Position numbers and translations under genes: made by a program
In this document: positions 56,811-64,000 of the stretch, in pieces
How positions within the stretch are numbered: the stretch's first letter is position 1
How the letters are laid out: each line of letters opens with the position of its first letter
Notes under the pieces: model-generated
Told to the model about the DNA's origin: nothing
What the model saw: only the letters and a program-made list of their open reading frames with translations
Databases searched by the model: none
Origin: Thermus neutrinimicus
GTDB taxonomy: Bacteria > Deinococcota > Deinococci > Deinococcales > Thermaceae
DNA length: 64,000 bases
Direction of reading: 5' to 3'
NCBI RefSeq assembly: GCF_022760955.1
Contig: NZ_JAKTNU010000002.1
Coordinates: 1 to 64,000 of the forward strand

Positions 56811-57965
56811 CTACAAAAAGGGGGCCTCAGCGCCAAGGCGCAGGGTGAGGTCAGCCCCCAAGACCGCCTCCCCGGAGATGCGGTAGGGCACCCCCAAGGC
56901 CTCCCCCAAGGCCTGGGCCCAAAGCCCGGGCCCGTTTTCCAGCACCTCCGTGCGGGAAGGGGCCAGGTCCACGGGGTGGAGGATCACCCTTAGGCCCAAC
57001 TCCCTCAATCTTGAACGGGCTTTCTCCACCTGGGCCTCCTGCCCCGGTCCATAGACTAAGGCCACCAACCGTCCCGCAAGGTCCCCCTTCTCCCCAGGCG
57101 CCTCCCCCTGGAAGTAAACCGCCAGAAGCCGCCTCAGGGCCTCCTGGTCCACGGTCCAACCCCCTCCCCCGAAGCTCCCCGGCAAAAGAAGGCTTACCAG
57201 ATGGGGCCGCCTCATGGCGAAGCCCAGGATGGCCCCCTTTTCCTCCCGGGAAAGGTCGGTCTGGAAGTAGGGCTCCACCGCCGCCACCGCCCGGGGCAGG
57301 CGGAGCAACCCGGCAGGGGATAGCACCTGCTCCTTCAGGGCGTGGAAGAAGGCCTGCTGGCGCTGGATGCGCCCAATATCCCCCAGGGCATCCTTGCGAA
57401 AGCGCAAATACCCCTCCGCTCCCTTCCCGTCCAGCACCTGGCAGCCGGGCTCCAGGTGGATGTCCAGCCCCGCGGCGGTATCCCGGTAGCGCATGGGCTT
57501 TTCCACGCAGACCCTAACCCCCCCCAAGGCGTCTATCCCCCGGCGGAGGGCTTCCAAGCTCACCACCAGGTAACGGTCGGCCTGTATCCCGGTGATGCGG
57601 GCCACGGCCTCCTTCATGAGGTCCGGACCCCCCAAGGGGCTCGCCGCATTCACCTTGTGCCAGCCATACCCGGGAAGGTTCACCCAGACATCCCGGGGGA
57701 TGGACAGGACCACCATCCGGTTGGCCCCGGGATCCAGGCGCACCAGCAAAATCGTATCTGCCAGGCCCCGGAAGCGCTCCGGTGCCCTTCGGTGGTAGCC
57801 GGAGTACTCGGGACTGGAGCCATAGACCAGCACCGTGAGGGGGGCCTTAAGCCCCTCGGGGGCGGGCAGGGCCCCATGCCGCACCACGGGTCCCAACAAC
57901 GGGTAGGCCCATATCCCCAGGGCCACCAACAGGGCCAAAAGCAGAAGGAGGAGAAACCGCCGCAC
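56811..57965 (-). CDS. LytR-CpsA-Psr (LCP) family protein
   Basis: 384 residues, GTG start. Membrane anchor 3-22, then the LCP domain: LADTILLVRLDPGANRMVVL and SIPRDVWVNLPGYGWHKVNA (hallmark SIPRD with arginine), LRFRKDALGDIGRIQRQQAF (R-x-D-x-x-R). The last 90 residues form a LytR_C domain (RLVALVYGPGQEAQVEKARS). LCP proteins attach polymers from lipid carriers to the wall; in Thermus the target is unknown. The gene starts from a -10 box inside a hairpin. Confidence 0.88.
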   Translation of the reverse strand: MRRFLLLLLLALLVALGIWAYPLLGPVVRHGALPAPEGLKAPLTVLVYGSSPEYSGYHRRAPERFRGLADTILLVRLDPGANRMVVLSIPRDVWVNLPGYGWHKVNAASPLGGPDLMKEAVARITGIQADRYLVVSLEALRRGIDALGGVRVCVEKPMRYRDTAAGLDIHLEPGCQVLDGKGAEGYLRFRKDALGDIGRIQRQQAFFHALKEQVLSPAGLLRLPRAVAAVEPYFQTDLSREEKGAILGFAMRRPHLVSLLLPGSFGGGGWTVDQEALRRLLAVYFQGEAPGEKGDLAGRLVALVYGPGQEAQVEKARSRLRELGLRVILHPVDLAPSRTEVLENGPGLWAQALGEALGVPYRISGEAVLGADLTLRLGAEAPFL

Positions 57966-57987
57966 GGGGGCTTAGCATACAGCCCCC
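57966..57987 (-). promoter_or_regulatory. Inverted repeat around the LCP -10 box
   Basis: GGGGGCT (57966-57972) and AGCCCCC (57981-57987) frame an eight-base centre; the TATGCT -10 box (57979-57974, minus) lies within, eight bases from the GTG at 57965. It could be an operator or the end hairpin of the upstream subtilase gene. Confidence 0.4.
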
Positions 57988-58000
57988 AAGGTGAGGCGGA

Positions 58001-59305
58001 TTAAGGGAAGCAATAGGTGGTGTCCGACATCACCCGGTCCGCGCGGACGAGGCCAAAGCCGTATTCGTCGTCTCGACCGGAGGGACCTAGGTCCTCAGCT
58101 GTCCCGATCAAGCATTGATAGACCCGATCCGGGTTTGGCCATGCCTTGCGCTCGCTGGCGTACTTGCTCATGTAAAGGGCCACCACCCCGGCCACCACGG
58201 GGCTAGCAAAGGAGGTGCCGCTACCCAATTCGTAATCTCCGCCTGGCTTAGCCACCAGGACGCTGACCCCTGGGGCTACTAAGTCCAACCCGGGGCCACA
58301 GTTGGAAAAACTGGCCCGCTGTTTCGCGGGGTCCACCGCCCCTACCGCAATCACGCTTGGCAGGCTTGCCGGAAAAAATACCCCATAGGTTCCAGCGTTT
58401 CCTGCGGCCCCCACCACCACAAGGCCAGCGGCCCGGGCCTGGGAGATGGCGTTCTCCAGAACGGGATCTGAGACATTTGCCCCACCCAGGGAAAGGTTGG
58501 CCACCCTAGCCCCAAGGGCCCTAGCCAAGTCCATCCCCTTGGCAATATCCCCAGTGGTGGCCTCTGAACTCCCGTCCTTAAATACCTTGATGGGAACCAC
58601 ATACTTGCCCCAGGTCACCCCAGCCATCCCGAGAGCGTTATCGGTCTCCGCCCCAAGGATGCTGGCCACCCTAAGGCCGTGTCCGAAACTGGACCCCGTG
58701 GTCCGGTCGGTGGGGTCGGTGTCATCGTCGGCCACATCCAGCTTCACCCCTGGGGGAAGATAAAAGCTAGCCTGGACATCGCCATGGGGAAGCGTTCCCG
58801 TGTCCAAAACCGCGACAAGGGGTGGCTTATCCCGACCAGTGCTTCTGTCCCAGGCGGCCTCGAGGCCCACCAGCCCGTTCAGGTAGGCCCTTTGGCCAGA
58901 GGGGTAAAGGGGGTCGTTGGGCACGAGCAGGGGACGGTACACGTAGTTGGGTTGCACATACTGGGCGCCCGCCCGTAACAACGCCTCTGCCCGGACCTTC
59001 TCCTGCCCTGGCGGCACCTTCACCCGCAAAAGGCCTTGGGGAAGGGATTCCTGGGGCTCTACGCCCTGAGCCCTAAGGGTCCCTACGCCCACGCCAGGCC
59101 GGGGCAACACCAGGAGCTCGCCGGGGACATACTCCCCCTCAAACCGCCCCAAGCCCTGAAGCCTCAGGGGTTCCTCCGCCTGGACCTGTAGGGGTCCCAC
59201 TGGGCATTCCGAGGGGTTAACCGGTGGCGGAGGAGGCGTCTGGGGGCACGCCGTGAGCAAAAGGGTCGTGGCCGTAAGAAGTGCCAGGAAAAGAACCCGC
59301 TTCAT
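58001..59305 (-). CDS. Subtilisin-like (S8) serine protease lipoprotein
   Basis: 434 residues. Lipobox LLTAC with cysteine 20, proline-rich spacer, a propeptide-like region 55-125 (YVPGELLVLPRPGVGVGTLR), and an S8 domain with aspartate 168 (AVLDTG), histidine 209 (FGHGLRVASI), oxyanion asparagine 303 (GAAGNAG) and serine 365 (GSGTSFASP). In the histidine motif the usual GHGTHVAG is GHGLRVAS, so the conserved T-H pair is lost while the catalytic histidine remains. Anchored at the cell surface. TATAGA (59320-59315) precedes the ATG by nine bases. Confidence 0.9.
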   Translation of the reverse strand: MKRVLFLALLTATTLLLTACPQTPPPPPVNPSECPVGPLQVQAEEPLRLQGLGRFEGEYVPGELLVLPRPGVGVGTLRAQGVEPQESLPQGLLRVKVPPGQEKVRAEALLRAGAQYVQPNYVYRPLLVPNDPLYPSGQRAYLNGLVGLEAAWDRSTGRDKPPLVAVLDTGTLPHGDVQASFYLPPGVKLDVADDDTDPTDRTTGSSFGHGLRVASILGAETDNALGMAGVTWGKYVVPIKVFKDGSSEATTGDIAKGMDLARALGARVANLSLGGANVSDPVLENAISQARAAGLVVVGAAGNAGTYGVFFPASLPSVIAVGAVDPAKQRASFSNCGPGLDLVAPGVSVLVAKPGGDYELGSGTSFASPVVAGVVALYMSKYASERKAWPNPDRVYQCLIGTAEDLGPSGRDDEYGFGLVRADRVMSDTTYCFP

Positions 59306-59340
59306 GCCCTTTACTCTATATCCCCCAAGAAAGAATTCCC

Positions 59341-60138
59341 TTAACCTTGCCCTAAGGTTTGCGCCACCCGGTCCGCCAGCTTCTCCAGGAAGGCGAAGAA
59401 CATGGGCCCGTAGTGGGCCAACTCGTCCCCATCCGTGGCCACCACGGGGAGGTTCCAGCCCCTCTCCCTGGCCAGGGCCCGGGCCTTCTCCAGGGGGTTC
59501 CGGCCCCAGGGCTTGGGCTCGTAAAGGAACAGGTCCGGCTTGCGGCGCTTTACCTCCTCGAGGTCCGGCGGGAAATACGCCTGGGGCAGATCCAGGAAGA
59601 TGGGCCTAAGCCCCAGGTGCAAGAGGGCCTGGGCGATGTAGCTTCCCCGGCCCACGGTGATGGGCCCCCCCAGGTCCATCTCAAAGTAGACCCTCAGGTC
59701 AAACCGCCCCTTGAGGCGGCCATAGCGCTCGGCCAGCTGGTGGGCGAGCTCGGAAGCCCTTTCCTCCCGATCCAGAAGATGCCCCAGGGTAGACAGGTTT
59801 TCCAGGATGCCGTAGGGGCTTAAGGGCAAGGGGAGGGCATAGACGGGAAAGCCCTCCTCCTTAAGCCGCAGGGCCTGGTCCCGTTGCACCCCGGTGGAAA
59901 GGAAGACCACATCGGGCCTAAGGCTCCGAAGCAGCTCGGTGCGGGCCTTGGTGTAGGAGGCCAGGACCGGCAAGGACAGGACCTCCGCCGGCCGGTGGCA
60001 GAAGGCGCTTCGGCCCAAAACCCTTTCCCCCACCCCCAGGGCAAAAAGGGCATCGGTCACGTTGGGGGCCAGGCTGACGATGCGCTCCAGGCGATCGGGG
60101 AGCTCCAAAGGACCCAGGAGTTCGTGGAAGAGCCTCAT
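59341..60138 (-). CDS. BtuF-like cobalamin-type binding protein without signal peptide
   Basis: 265 residues of the Peripla_BP_2 family. [40 protein letters not shown] and [20 protein letters not shown] match BtuF/FecB-type binding proteins. The N-terminus ([20 protein letters not shown]) has no signal peptide or lipobox, so it should stay in the cytoplasm. The ATG overlaps the hisD stop, giving coupled translation. No permease or ATPase gene is nearby. Ligand may be a cobalamin-like or metal-chelate compound. Confidence 0.75.
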   Translation of the reverse strand: MRLFHELLGPLELPDRLERIVSLAPNVTDALFALGVGERVLGRSAFCHRPAEVLSLPVLASYTKARTELLRSLRPDVVFLSTGVQRDQALRLKEEGFPVYALPLPLSPYGILENLSTLGHLLDREERASELAHQLAERYGRLKGRFDLRVYFEMDLGGPITVGRGSYIAQALLHLGLRPIFLDLPQAYFPPDLEEVKRRKPDLFLYEPKPWGRNPLEKARALARERGWNLPVVATDGDELAHYGPMFFAFLEKLADRVAQTLGQG

Positions 60139-61373
60139 CGCCTAAGGTCCAGGGAGCGGGCGTGGGCCTCGAGGCCCTCGGCCCGGGCAAGAAGCGCCCC
60201 CTTCTGGGCCAGGTCCCTCACCGCCCCCTCCGCCAGGCCCATCACCGGGATCACCTTCAGGAAGTCCCGCACCGCAAGCCCTCCTTGGAAGCGGGCGGTG
60301 CCCGAGGTGGGCATCACGTGGCTGGGCCCGGCGATATAGTCCCCCAGGGCCTCGGGGCTACCCTCCCCCAGGAAGACCCCCCCGGCGTTCTGCACCTTTC
60401 CCAGCCAGGGCAAGGGGTCCGCCAGGGCCAGGCAAAGGTGTTCGGGAGCGTAGAGGTTGGCCAGGGCAAAGGCCTCCTCGAGGTCCTGGGTGAGCACCAG
60501 GCCTCCCCGCTCTAAAGCCCGTTTGGCGATCTCCGCCCGGGGCAGGTCCTGAAGCTGGCGGGAAAGCTCCGCTTCCACCCTCTCCAAGAGGGCCCGGTCG
60601 GGAGAGAGGAGCCAGGGCTCGGAGTCAGGGCCGTGCTCCGCCTGGGCTAAGAGGTCGGCGGCGAGAAGCCTGGGCGAGGCCGAGCCATCGGCCACGATGA
60701 GGGTCTCCGTGGGGCCCGCCAGACCATCCAGCCCCACGGTGCCGAACACCTGCCGCTTGGCCGCCACCACGTAGGCGTTGCCCGGCCCCACGATCTTGTC
60801 CACCCGGGGAACCCGCTCGGTGCCGTAGGCCATGGCGGCGATGGCCTGGGCCCCGCCCATGGCGAAAAGCCGGTCCGCCCCGGCCACCCAGGCGGCGGCC
60901 AGCACCCCCGGGTGGACCCTTGGGGGACTGGCCACGATCACCTCCGCCACCCCCGCCACCTTGGCGGGCACCACGCTCATGAGGAGGCTGGAAAGAAGGG
61001 GGGCGCTCCCCCCAGGCACATACACCCCCACCCGGGAAAGGGGGCGGACCAGCTGGCCCAGAAGGCCGCTGGCGTCCGCCCTCAAAAAGCCACCCCTGGC
61101 CTCCTCCCGATAGAAGGCCTCTATGCGTTCCTTGGCGGTCTCCAGGGCGTCCCTGAGCTCCTCGTCCAGGTCTTCGTAGGCCTGGCGCCAGGCCTTTTTG
61201 GGAATCTCCTCCACGGGGTGGCCGTCCAGGTCCAGGCTGAAGCGGTCTAAGGCCGCATCCCCTTCCTCCCGCACCGCGGCCAGGATACCCCGCACGATCT
61301 CCTCCACCGTGGGGTCAAAGGAAAGGCCCCGGCGGGCGAAGCGCTCCCTCACCTCCTCCGCTAGGTAGATCAT
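60135..61373 (-). CDS. hisD: Histidinol dehydrogenase
   Basis: 412 residues. [65 protein letters not shown] (zinc region) and [20 protein letters not shown] are diagnostic. Oxidises histidinol to histidine, last two steps of synthesis; no other his gene is in the window. The TATAGT at 61385-61380 (six bases before ATG) overlaps the stop codon of the upstream gene and gives it its own leaderless-type promoter. Confidence 0.96.
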   Translation of the reverse strand: MIYLAEEVRERFARRGLSFDPTVEEIVRGILAAVREEGDAALDRFSLDLDGHPVEEIPKKAWRQAYEDLDEELRDALETAKERIEAFYREEARGGFLRADASGLLGQLVRPLSRVGVYVPGGSAPLLSSLLMSVVPAKVAGVAEVIVASPPRVHPGVLAAAWVAGADRLFAMGGAQAIAAMAYGTERVPRVDKIVGPGNAYVVAAKRQVFGTVGLDGLAGPTETLIVADGSASPRLLAADLLAQAEHGPDSEPWLLSPDRALLERVEAELSRQLQDLPRAEIAKRALERGGLVLTQDLEEAFALANLYAPEHLCLALADPLPWLGKVQNAGGVFLGEGSPEALGDYIAGPSHVMPTSGTARFQGGLAVRDFLKVIPVMGLAEGAVRDLAQKGALLARAEGLEAHARSLDLRR

Positions 61374-61380
61374 GCCTCCA

Positions 61381-61977
61381 CTATACCCAGCGGCGGCGCC
61401 TTTTCACCTCCTCCACCCCCTGGAGCACCGCCTCAAACACGTGGTCCTGTACCTGCTGGGCCATCCTCACGGGAAGCCCCTCCTCCAGCTCCACCAGGGT
61501 AAGCCCCGGGCGAAGGCGGTAGTGCCGGCGCATGCGCCCCTTCACCTCCAGGTCCGCAAGCCTCTCCACATACACCCGGCCCCCGGGCATGGGAAAACGG
61601 GCCACTTCCCCCGGCTCCAGGACCAGGCGGGGCAGGGCCAGGAGGAGGGAAAGGGGGTCGTGGTAGGGGGCCACGAGGGGCAGGGCCACGCTCTCCTTGC
61701 CTTGGCTGACCAACACCACCCCTTCCTCCTCCAACCTTTCCACGGTGAAGACCCGGCTTTCCCGCCCCTCCACCCGTTCGGCGAAGTACAGGGAGAAGCC
61801 TTCGGCATCCGTTTCCGTCTGCCAGCGCTGGCGGGTCTTGGGCAGGGGAAGGTTCACCTCGGCGGTGAGGGTGGCCTTCGCCCCCGGGGGCTCTGGGCGC
61901 ACCTCCAGCCTTCCCTCCCCCGCCTCCTCCCCGGCGAAGAAGTAGCGGTACACGTAAACGGCGGGGCGCTCGGTCAT
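61381..61977 (-). CDS. Hypothetical protein, 198 residues
   Basis: Starts [20 protein letters not shown], four bases after the pseudokinase gene. Beta-rich central part ([38 protein letters not shown]) loosely recalls DUF3108-like lipocalin-type proteins, but I do not assign it. No signal peptide. The basic tail [11 protein letters not shown] ends at the hisD promoter. It probably works with the upstream membrane pseudokinase. Confidence 0.6.
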   Translation of the reverse strand: MTERPAVYVYRYFFAGEEAGEGRLEVRPEPPGAKATLTAEVNLPLPKTRQRWQTETDAEGFSLYFAERVEGRESRVFTVERLEEEGVVLVSQGKESVALPLVAPYHDPLSLLLALPRLVLEPGEVARFPMPGGRVYVERLADLEVKGRMRRHYRLRPGLTLVELEEGLPVRMAQQVQDHVFEAVLQGVEEVKRRRRWV

Positions 61978-61981
61978 GGCC

Positions 61982-63109
61982 TTAGCGTACCTTGATGACC
62001 AGGGGTGGCCCTGGCACCTCCAAGAGGTAGTCCACGGGATCGCGGCCCGCCACCCGGATGCGCAGGCGGTAAACCCCTTTCTGGTCGAACTCCGCCCGGC
62101 CTGGGGCGGTGAGGAGAAGCTGGCCGGGGGCCATCTTGGAACCTTCGGGCACCTCGAGGAGGAACACCTCTGCCCGCTCCGTGGGGGGGTCGGTGCGGAA
62201 CTCCATGGTGTAGCCCCCCCCGGAAGGGGAGGAAGGGCGAAGGAGGAAAAGGGCCAAACCCAAAAGCACCAGGACACCCAGAAGCCCCAGAAGCCAGGCC
62301 CGCTTCCTGGGCCGCGGAGGTTCCACCACGGTAAAGGAGGGCTCCTCAGGCTCCTCGATGCGGATGACCCGGGGACGGCTTGGGGTCTTACCCTCAGGGG
62401 TCAAGGCCTCCTTGGCCGGCGTGGCCTCCCCGTCATCCGTGGGTCCGGGAACGGGGTCCACGCTCAGCACCTTTCTGGAGGAAGAGGGCCTGGCCGGCTC
62501 CTCCTCGGGCTTGGAGGGTTCAAGGGGCCCCCCTTCCCGGTAAGGGGTTTCCGAGGGTAGGGGCTCGGCCTCCTGCGCGGCACGGGCGGGCTCGGCAAAG
62601 AGAATCTCCAGGGGTTCCTCCTTGGCCTTGATCCTTTCCAAGGCTTCCCTTAGGGGAAACTCGGGATAGCGATCCCCGGCCAAGGCCCGAACCAAAACGG
62701 CAAGGGCCTTTTCCGGTTCCCCGGAAACCTCCTTAAGCCCCACCCCGGCCAACCACACCCGCTTGCCCTTGACCAGGCAAAGCTCCGGGATGGGGGCATG
62801 AGACACCTCCTGGGCCTTCAAACCCACCAGGATTCGGGCCATCTCCCTCACCCAGTGCTCCAGCCGCTCCAGATCCGCTACCCCCAGGTACTGGCTTAAG
62901 GGAACCGCCCCGATGGGCCATTCCACCACCCAGGCCTCGGGGGTCTCCTCCAACAGGGGAAGTACCCCCTCCCCCAAAGCCGGCACCCCTTGGGCCCCCT
63001 TGAGCACCATCACCGGCATCCCGGTGTGGGTATCCTGGCCCTCGTAAACAACAACGGAAGCAATACGGACAAGAATGCGCCGCAACCAATACTTGCCAAG
63101 AACCTCCAT
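61982..63109 (-). CDS. Membrane-anchored pseudokinase with PEGA-like C-terminus
   Basis: 375 residues from ATG 63109 (GTG or ATG further up would precede the -10 box). Residues 7-170 follow a protein-kinase outline in reduced form: YWLRRILVRIASVVVYEGQD and PVMVLKGAQ (lysine 37), then IPELCLVKGKRVWLAGVGLK, the position of the catalytic loop and DFG, with both catalytic aspartates missing. No glycine loop. Then a 95-residue acidic, proline-rich linker, one membrane helix (271-290) and a PEGA-like beta domain (FRTDPPTERAEVFLLEVPEG). Kinase with PEGA outside is a known bacterial layout; here the kinase is dead, so a scaffold or sensor role is likely. Confidence 0.6.
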   Translation of the reverse strand: MEVLGKYWLRRILVRIASVVVYEGQDTHTGMPVMVLKGAQGVPALGEGVLPLLEETPEAWVVEWPIGAVPLSQYLGVADLERLEHWVREMARILVGLKAQEVSHAPIPELCLVKGKRVWLAGVGLKEVSGEPEKALAVLVRALAGDRYPEFPLREALERIKAKEEPLEILFAEPARAAQEAEPLPSETPYREGGPLEPSKPEEEPARPSSSRKVLSVDPVPGPTDDGEATPAKEALTPEGKTPSRPRVIRIEEPEEPSFTVVEPPRPRKRAWLLGLLGVLVLLGLALFLLRPSSPSGGGYTMEFRTDPPTERAEVFLLEVPEGSKMAPGQLLLTAPGRAEFDQKGVYRLRIRVAGRDPVDYLLEVPGPPLVIKVR

Positions 63110-63116
63110 CCCCACA

Positions 63117-63122
63117 AGTATA
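63117..63122 (-). promoter_or_regulatory. Leaderless-type -10 box of the pseudokinase gene
   Basis: TATACT on the minus strand, seven bases before the ATG at 63109. Confidence 0.45.
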
Positions 63123-63161
63123 GCCAGTTCGGCCCTACAGGCCCTCCGGTACAACCCGCTC

Positions 63162-63167
63162 TATACT
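63162..63167 (+). promoter_or_regulatory. Leaderless-type -10 box of the MerR gene
   Basis: TATACT, five bases (GAAGC) before the GTG at 63173. The 63-base gap between the divergent genes thus has one -10 box at each end and room for a shared operator. Confidence 0.45.
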
Positions 63168-63172
63168 GAAGC

Positions 63173-63583
63173 GTGTACCGCATCGGCGAGCTCGCCAGGC
63201 AAACCGGGGTAAGCCCTGACACCTTGCGCTTTTACGAGCGCATAGGCCTGGTACACCCCGTAGCCCGCAACGAGGGAGGTTATCGCCTGTACGGGGTGGA
63301 GGCCATTCGCCGCCTCAACTTCATCAAGCAGGCCCAGTCCCTGGGCCTGACCCTAGAGGAAATCCGGGCGGTGCTCGAGGTCATGGAGGAGGGCCGCCCT
63401 CCCTGCGCCGACGTGCGCCGGATGTTGCGCCAAAAGGTAGCTCTGCTGGAGAGGCGCATCGCCGAACTCGCCGCGTTGCGCAACGCCCTAGCCGAGAGGC
63501 TGAAGTGGGCCGAGGCCCACCCTGACCCTGCCTGCGATGGCCAGGACCACTGCGTCTACCTAGACCCTACCCAAGCAGGATAA
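63173..63583 (+). CDS. MerR-family regulator, heavy-metal (CadR/PbrR/ZntR) type
   Basis: 136 residues, GTG start. Helix-turn-helix YRIGELARQTGVSPDTLRFY and wing ERIGLVHPVARNEGGYRLYG, dimer helix, and three cysteines at 78 (RPPCADVRRML), 121 and 127 (PACDGQDHC), placed as in regulators for Cd, Pb or Zn. No transporter or metal gene is next to it; the target may be the divergent pseudokinase gene or lie elsewhere. Confidence 0.85.
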   Translation: MYRIGELARQTGVSPDTLRFYERIGLVHPVARNEGGYRLYGVEAIRRLNFIKQAQSLGLTLEEIRAVLEVMEEGRPPCADVRRMLRQKVALLERRIAELAALRNALAERLKWAEAHPDPACDGQDHCVYLDPTQAG

Positions 63584-63628
63584 ATCCCTATGGAAAACCG
63601 CTGGTCTTCCCCGCCAAACCCCTCCTTG

Positions 63629-63985
63629 CTAAAACGTGATGAGGGTATATCCCTCCTCCAGGAGACCCCTCAGGCTAGGGTGGTCCCTGTAGTCCCCAAG
63701 GAAGGGGAAGCCCGCAGCCTCGAGGGCCTCTCTGGCCCCGAAGGCCCGGGCACAGTAGGCGCAGGCACCTTGTATACGGTCCCGTACCGCCAAAAGAAGC
63801 TTGTGGGCCTTGTGGCTGGGGACGGCCAAGGCAGCAAGCCCCTGGGTACCCGCCCCATCAAAGAGGAGGCGCACCTCGTCCCCAGCTTCCTTCAACTCCT
63901 GGGCCAACATCAGGGCATTCACAAGCCGCCCAAGACCCTCATGGGTTTCCGTACCCGCCAAAACCAGCACAGCCACTTTTCGCAT
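63629..63985 (-). CDS. DsrE-like small protein
   Basis: 118 residues from ATG 63985 (GAGGTGA ahead; upstream in-frame ATGs at 63991 and 63994 are also possible). VAVLVLAGTETHEGLGRLVN, ALMLAQELKEAGDEVRLLFD and a two-cysteine motif GACAYCARAFGA fit the DsrE/DsrF-like fold used in sulfur transfer and in small redox proteins. The gene lies at the window edge and its promoter is outside. Confidence 0.7.
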   Translation of the reverse strand: MRKVAVLVLAGTETHEGLGRLVNALMLAQELKEAGDEVRLLFDGAGTQGLAALAVPSHKAHKLLLAVRDRIQGACAYCARAFGAREALEAAGFPFLGDYRDHPSLRGLLEEGYTLITF

Positions 63986-64000
63986 GCCCATCACCTCGTC

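Overview
The window looks like chromosomal DNA of a Thermus species. It is GC-rich and densely packed, with most neighbours overlapping by 1-20 bases. The full V/A-type ATPase operon is in the order G-I-L-E-C-F-A-B-D, lepA and the ATPase proteins read like Thermus thermophilus proteins, and Leu-Glu is very often written CTC GAG. I see no phage, CRISPR array or complete insertion sequence.

Layout. (1) 1-4430: branched-chain amino-acid-type ABC transporter (binding protein, LivH, LivM, LivG, LivF); the binding-protein gene has lost its start codon. (2) 4442-13572: a PucR-type regulator divergent from a catabolic operon with methylmalonate-semialdehyde dehydrogenase, zinc alcohol dehydrogenase, a TRAP transporter, an acyl-CoA synthetase and a 3-hydroxybutyrate-type dehydrogenase. 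(3) 13569-18348, minus: a beta-oxidation-like operon (acyl-CoA dehydrogenase, thiolase, 3-hydroxyacyl-CoA dehydrogenase, short class III CoA transferase) headed by a membrane diguanylate cyclase. Regions 2 and 3 together could import a small carboxylic or hydroxy acid, activate it with CoA and cut it to acetyl-CoA. (4) 18418-27009: lepA and an overlapping histidine kinase, sdaAB, a membrane protein, a DapA-family enzyme, a LEA14-like lipoprotein, cdd and a CBS-domain (CorC/CNNM) membrane protein. (5) 27092-35011: MarR regulator, two TolC-like proteins, adaptor lipoprotein, RND pump and a hydrolase. (6) 35154-46292: acnA, a strong terminator and the V/A-ATPase operon on the minus strand with a clear promoter. 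(7) 46394-54162: 23S rRNA methyltransferase, a decayed small gene, two small unknown genes, then a metallo-hydrolase, Ser/Thr kinase, acyl-CoA synthetase and TPR/glycosidase-like cluster. (8) 54113-63109, minus: murJ with an upstream HicB-like/nuclease fusion gene, tRNA-Leu, LCP protein, subtilase lipoprotein, and a group comprising a pseudokinase, an unknown protein, hisD and a BtuF-like protein. (9) 63173-64000: metal-type MerR regulator and a DsrE-like protein.

Most notable: a HicB-like domain fused to a PD-(D/E)XK nuclease (55590-56654); a membrane-anchored degenerate kinase with a PEGA-like tail (61982-63109); an RND pump with two apparent extra membrane helices and two adjacent outer-membrane partners; ten genes whose -10 box sits 5-8 bases before the start codon, pointing to leaderless mRNAs; perfect palindromes overlapping promoters; and about fifty copies of the palindrome CCTCGAGG. 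All functional statements come from reading the sequence and remembered family features; no database search was run.
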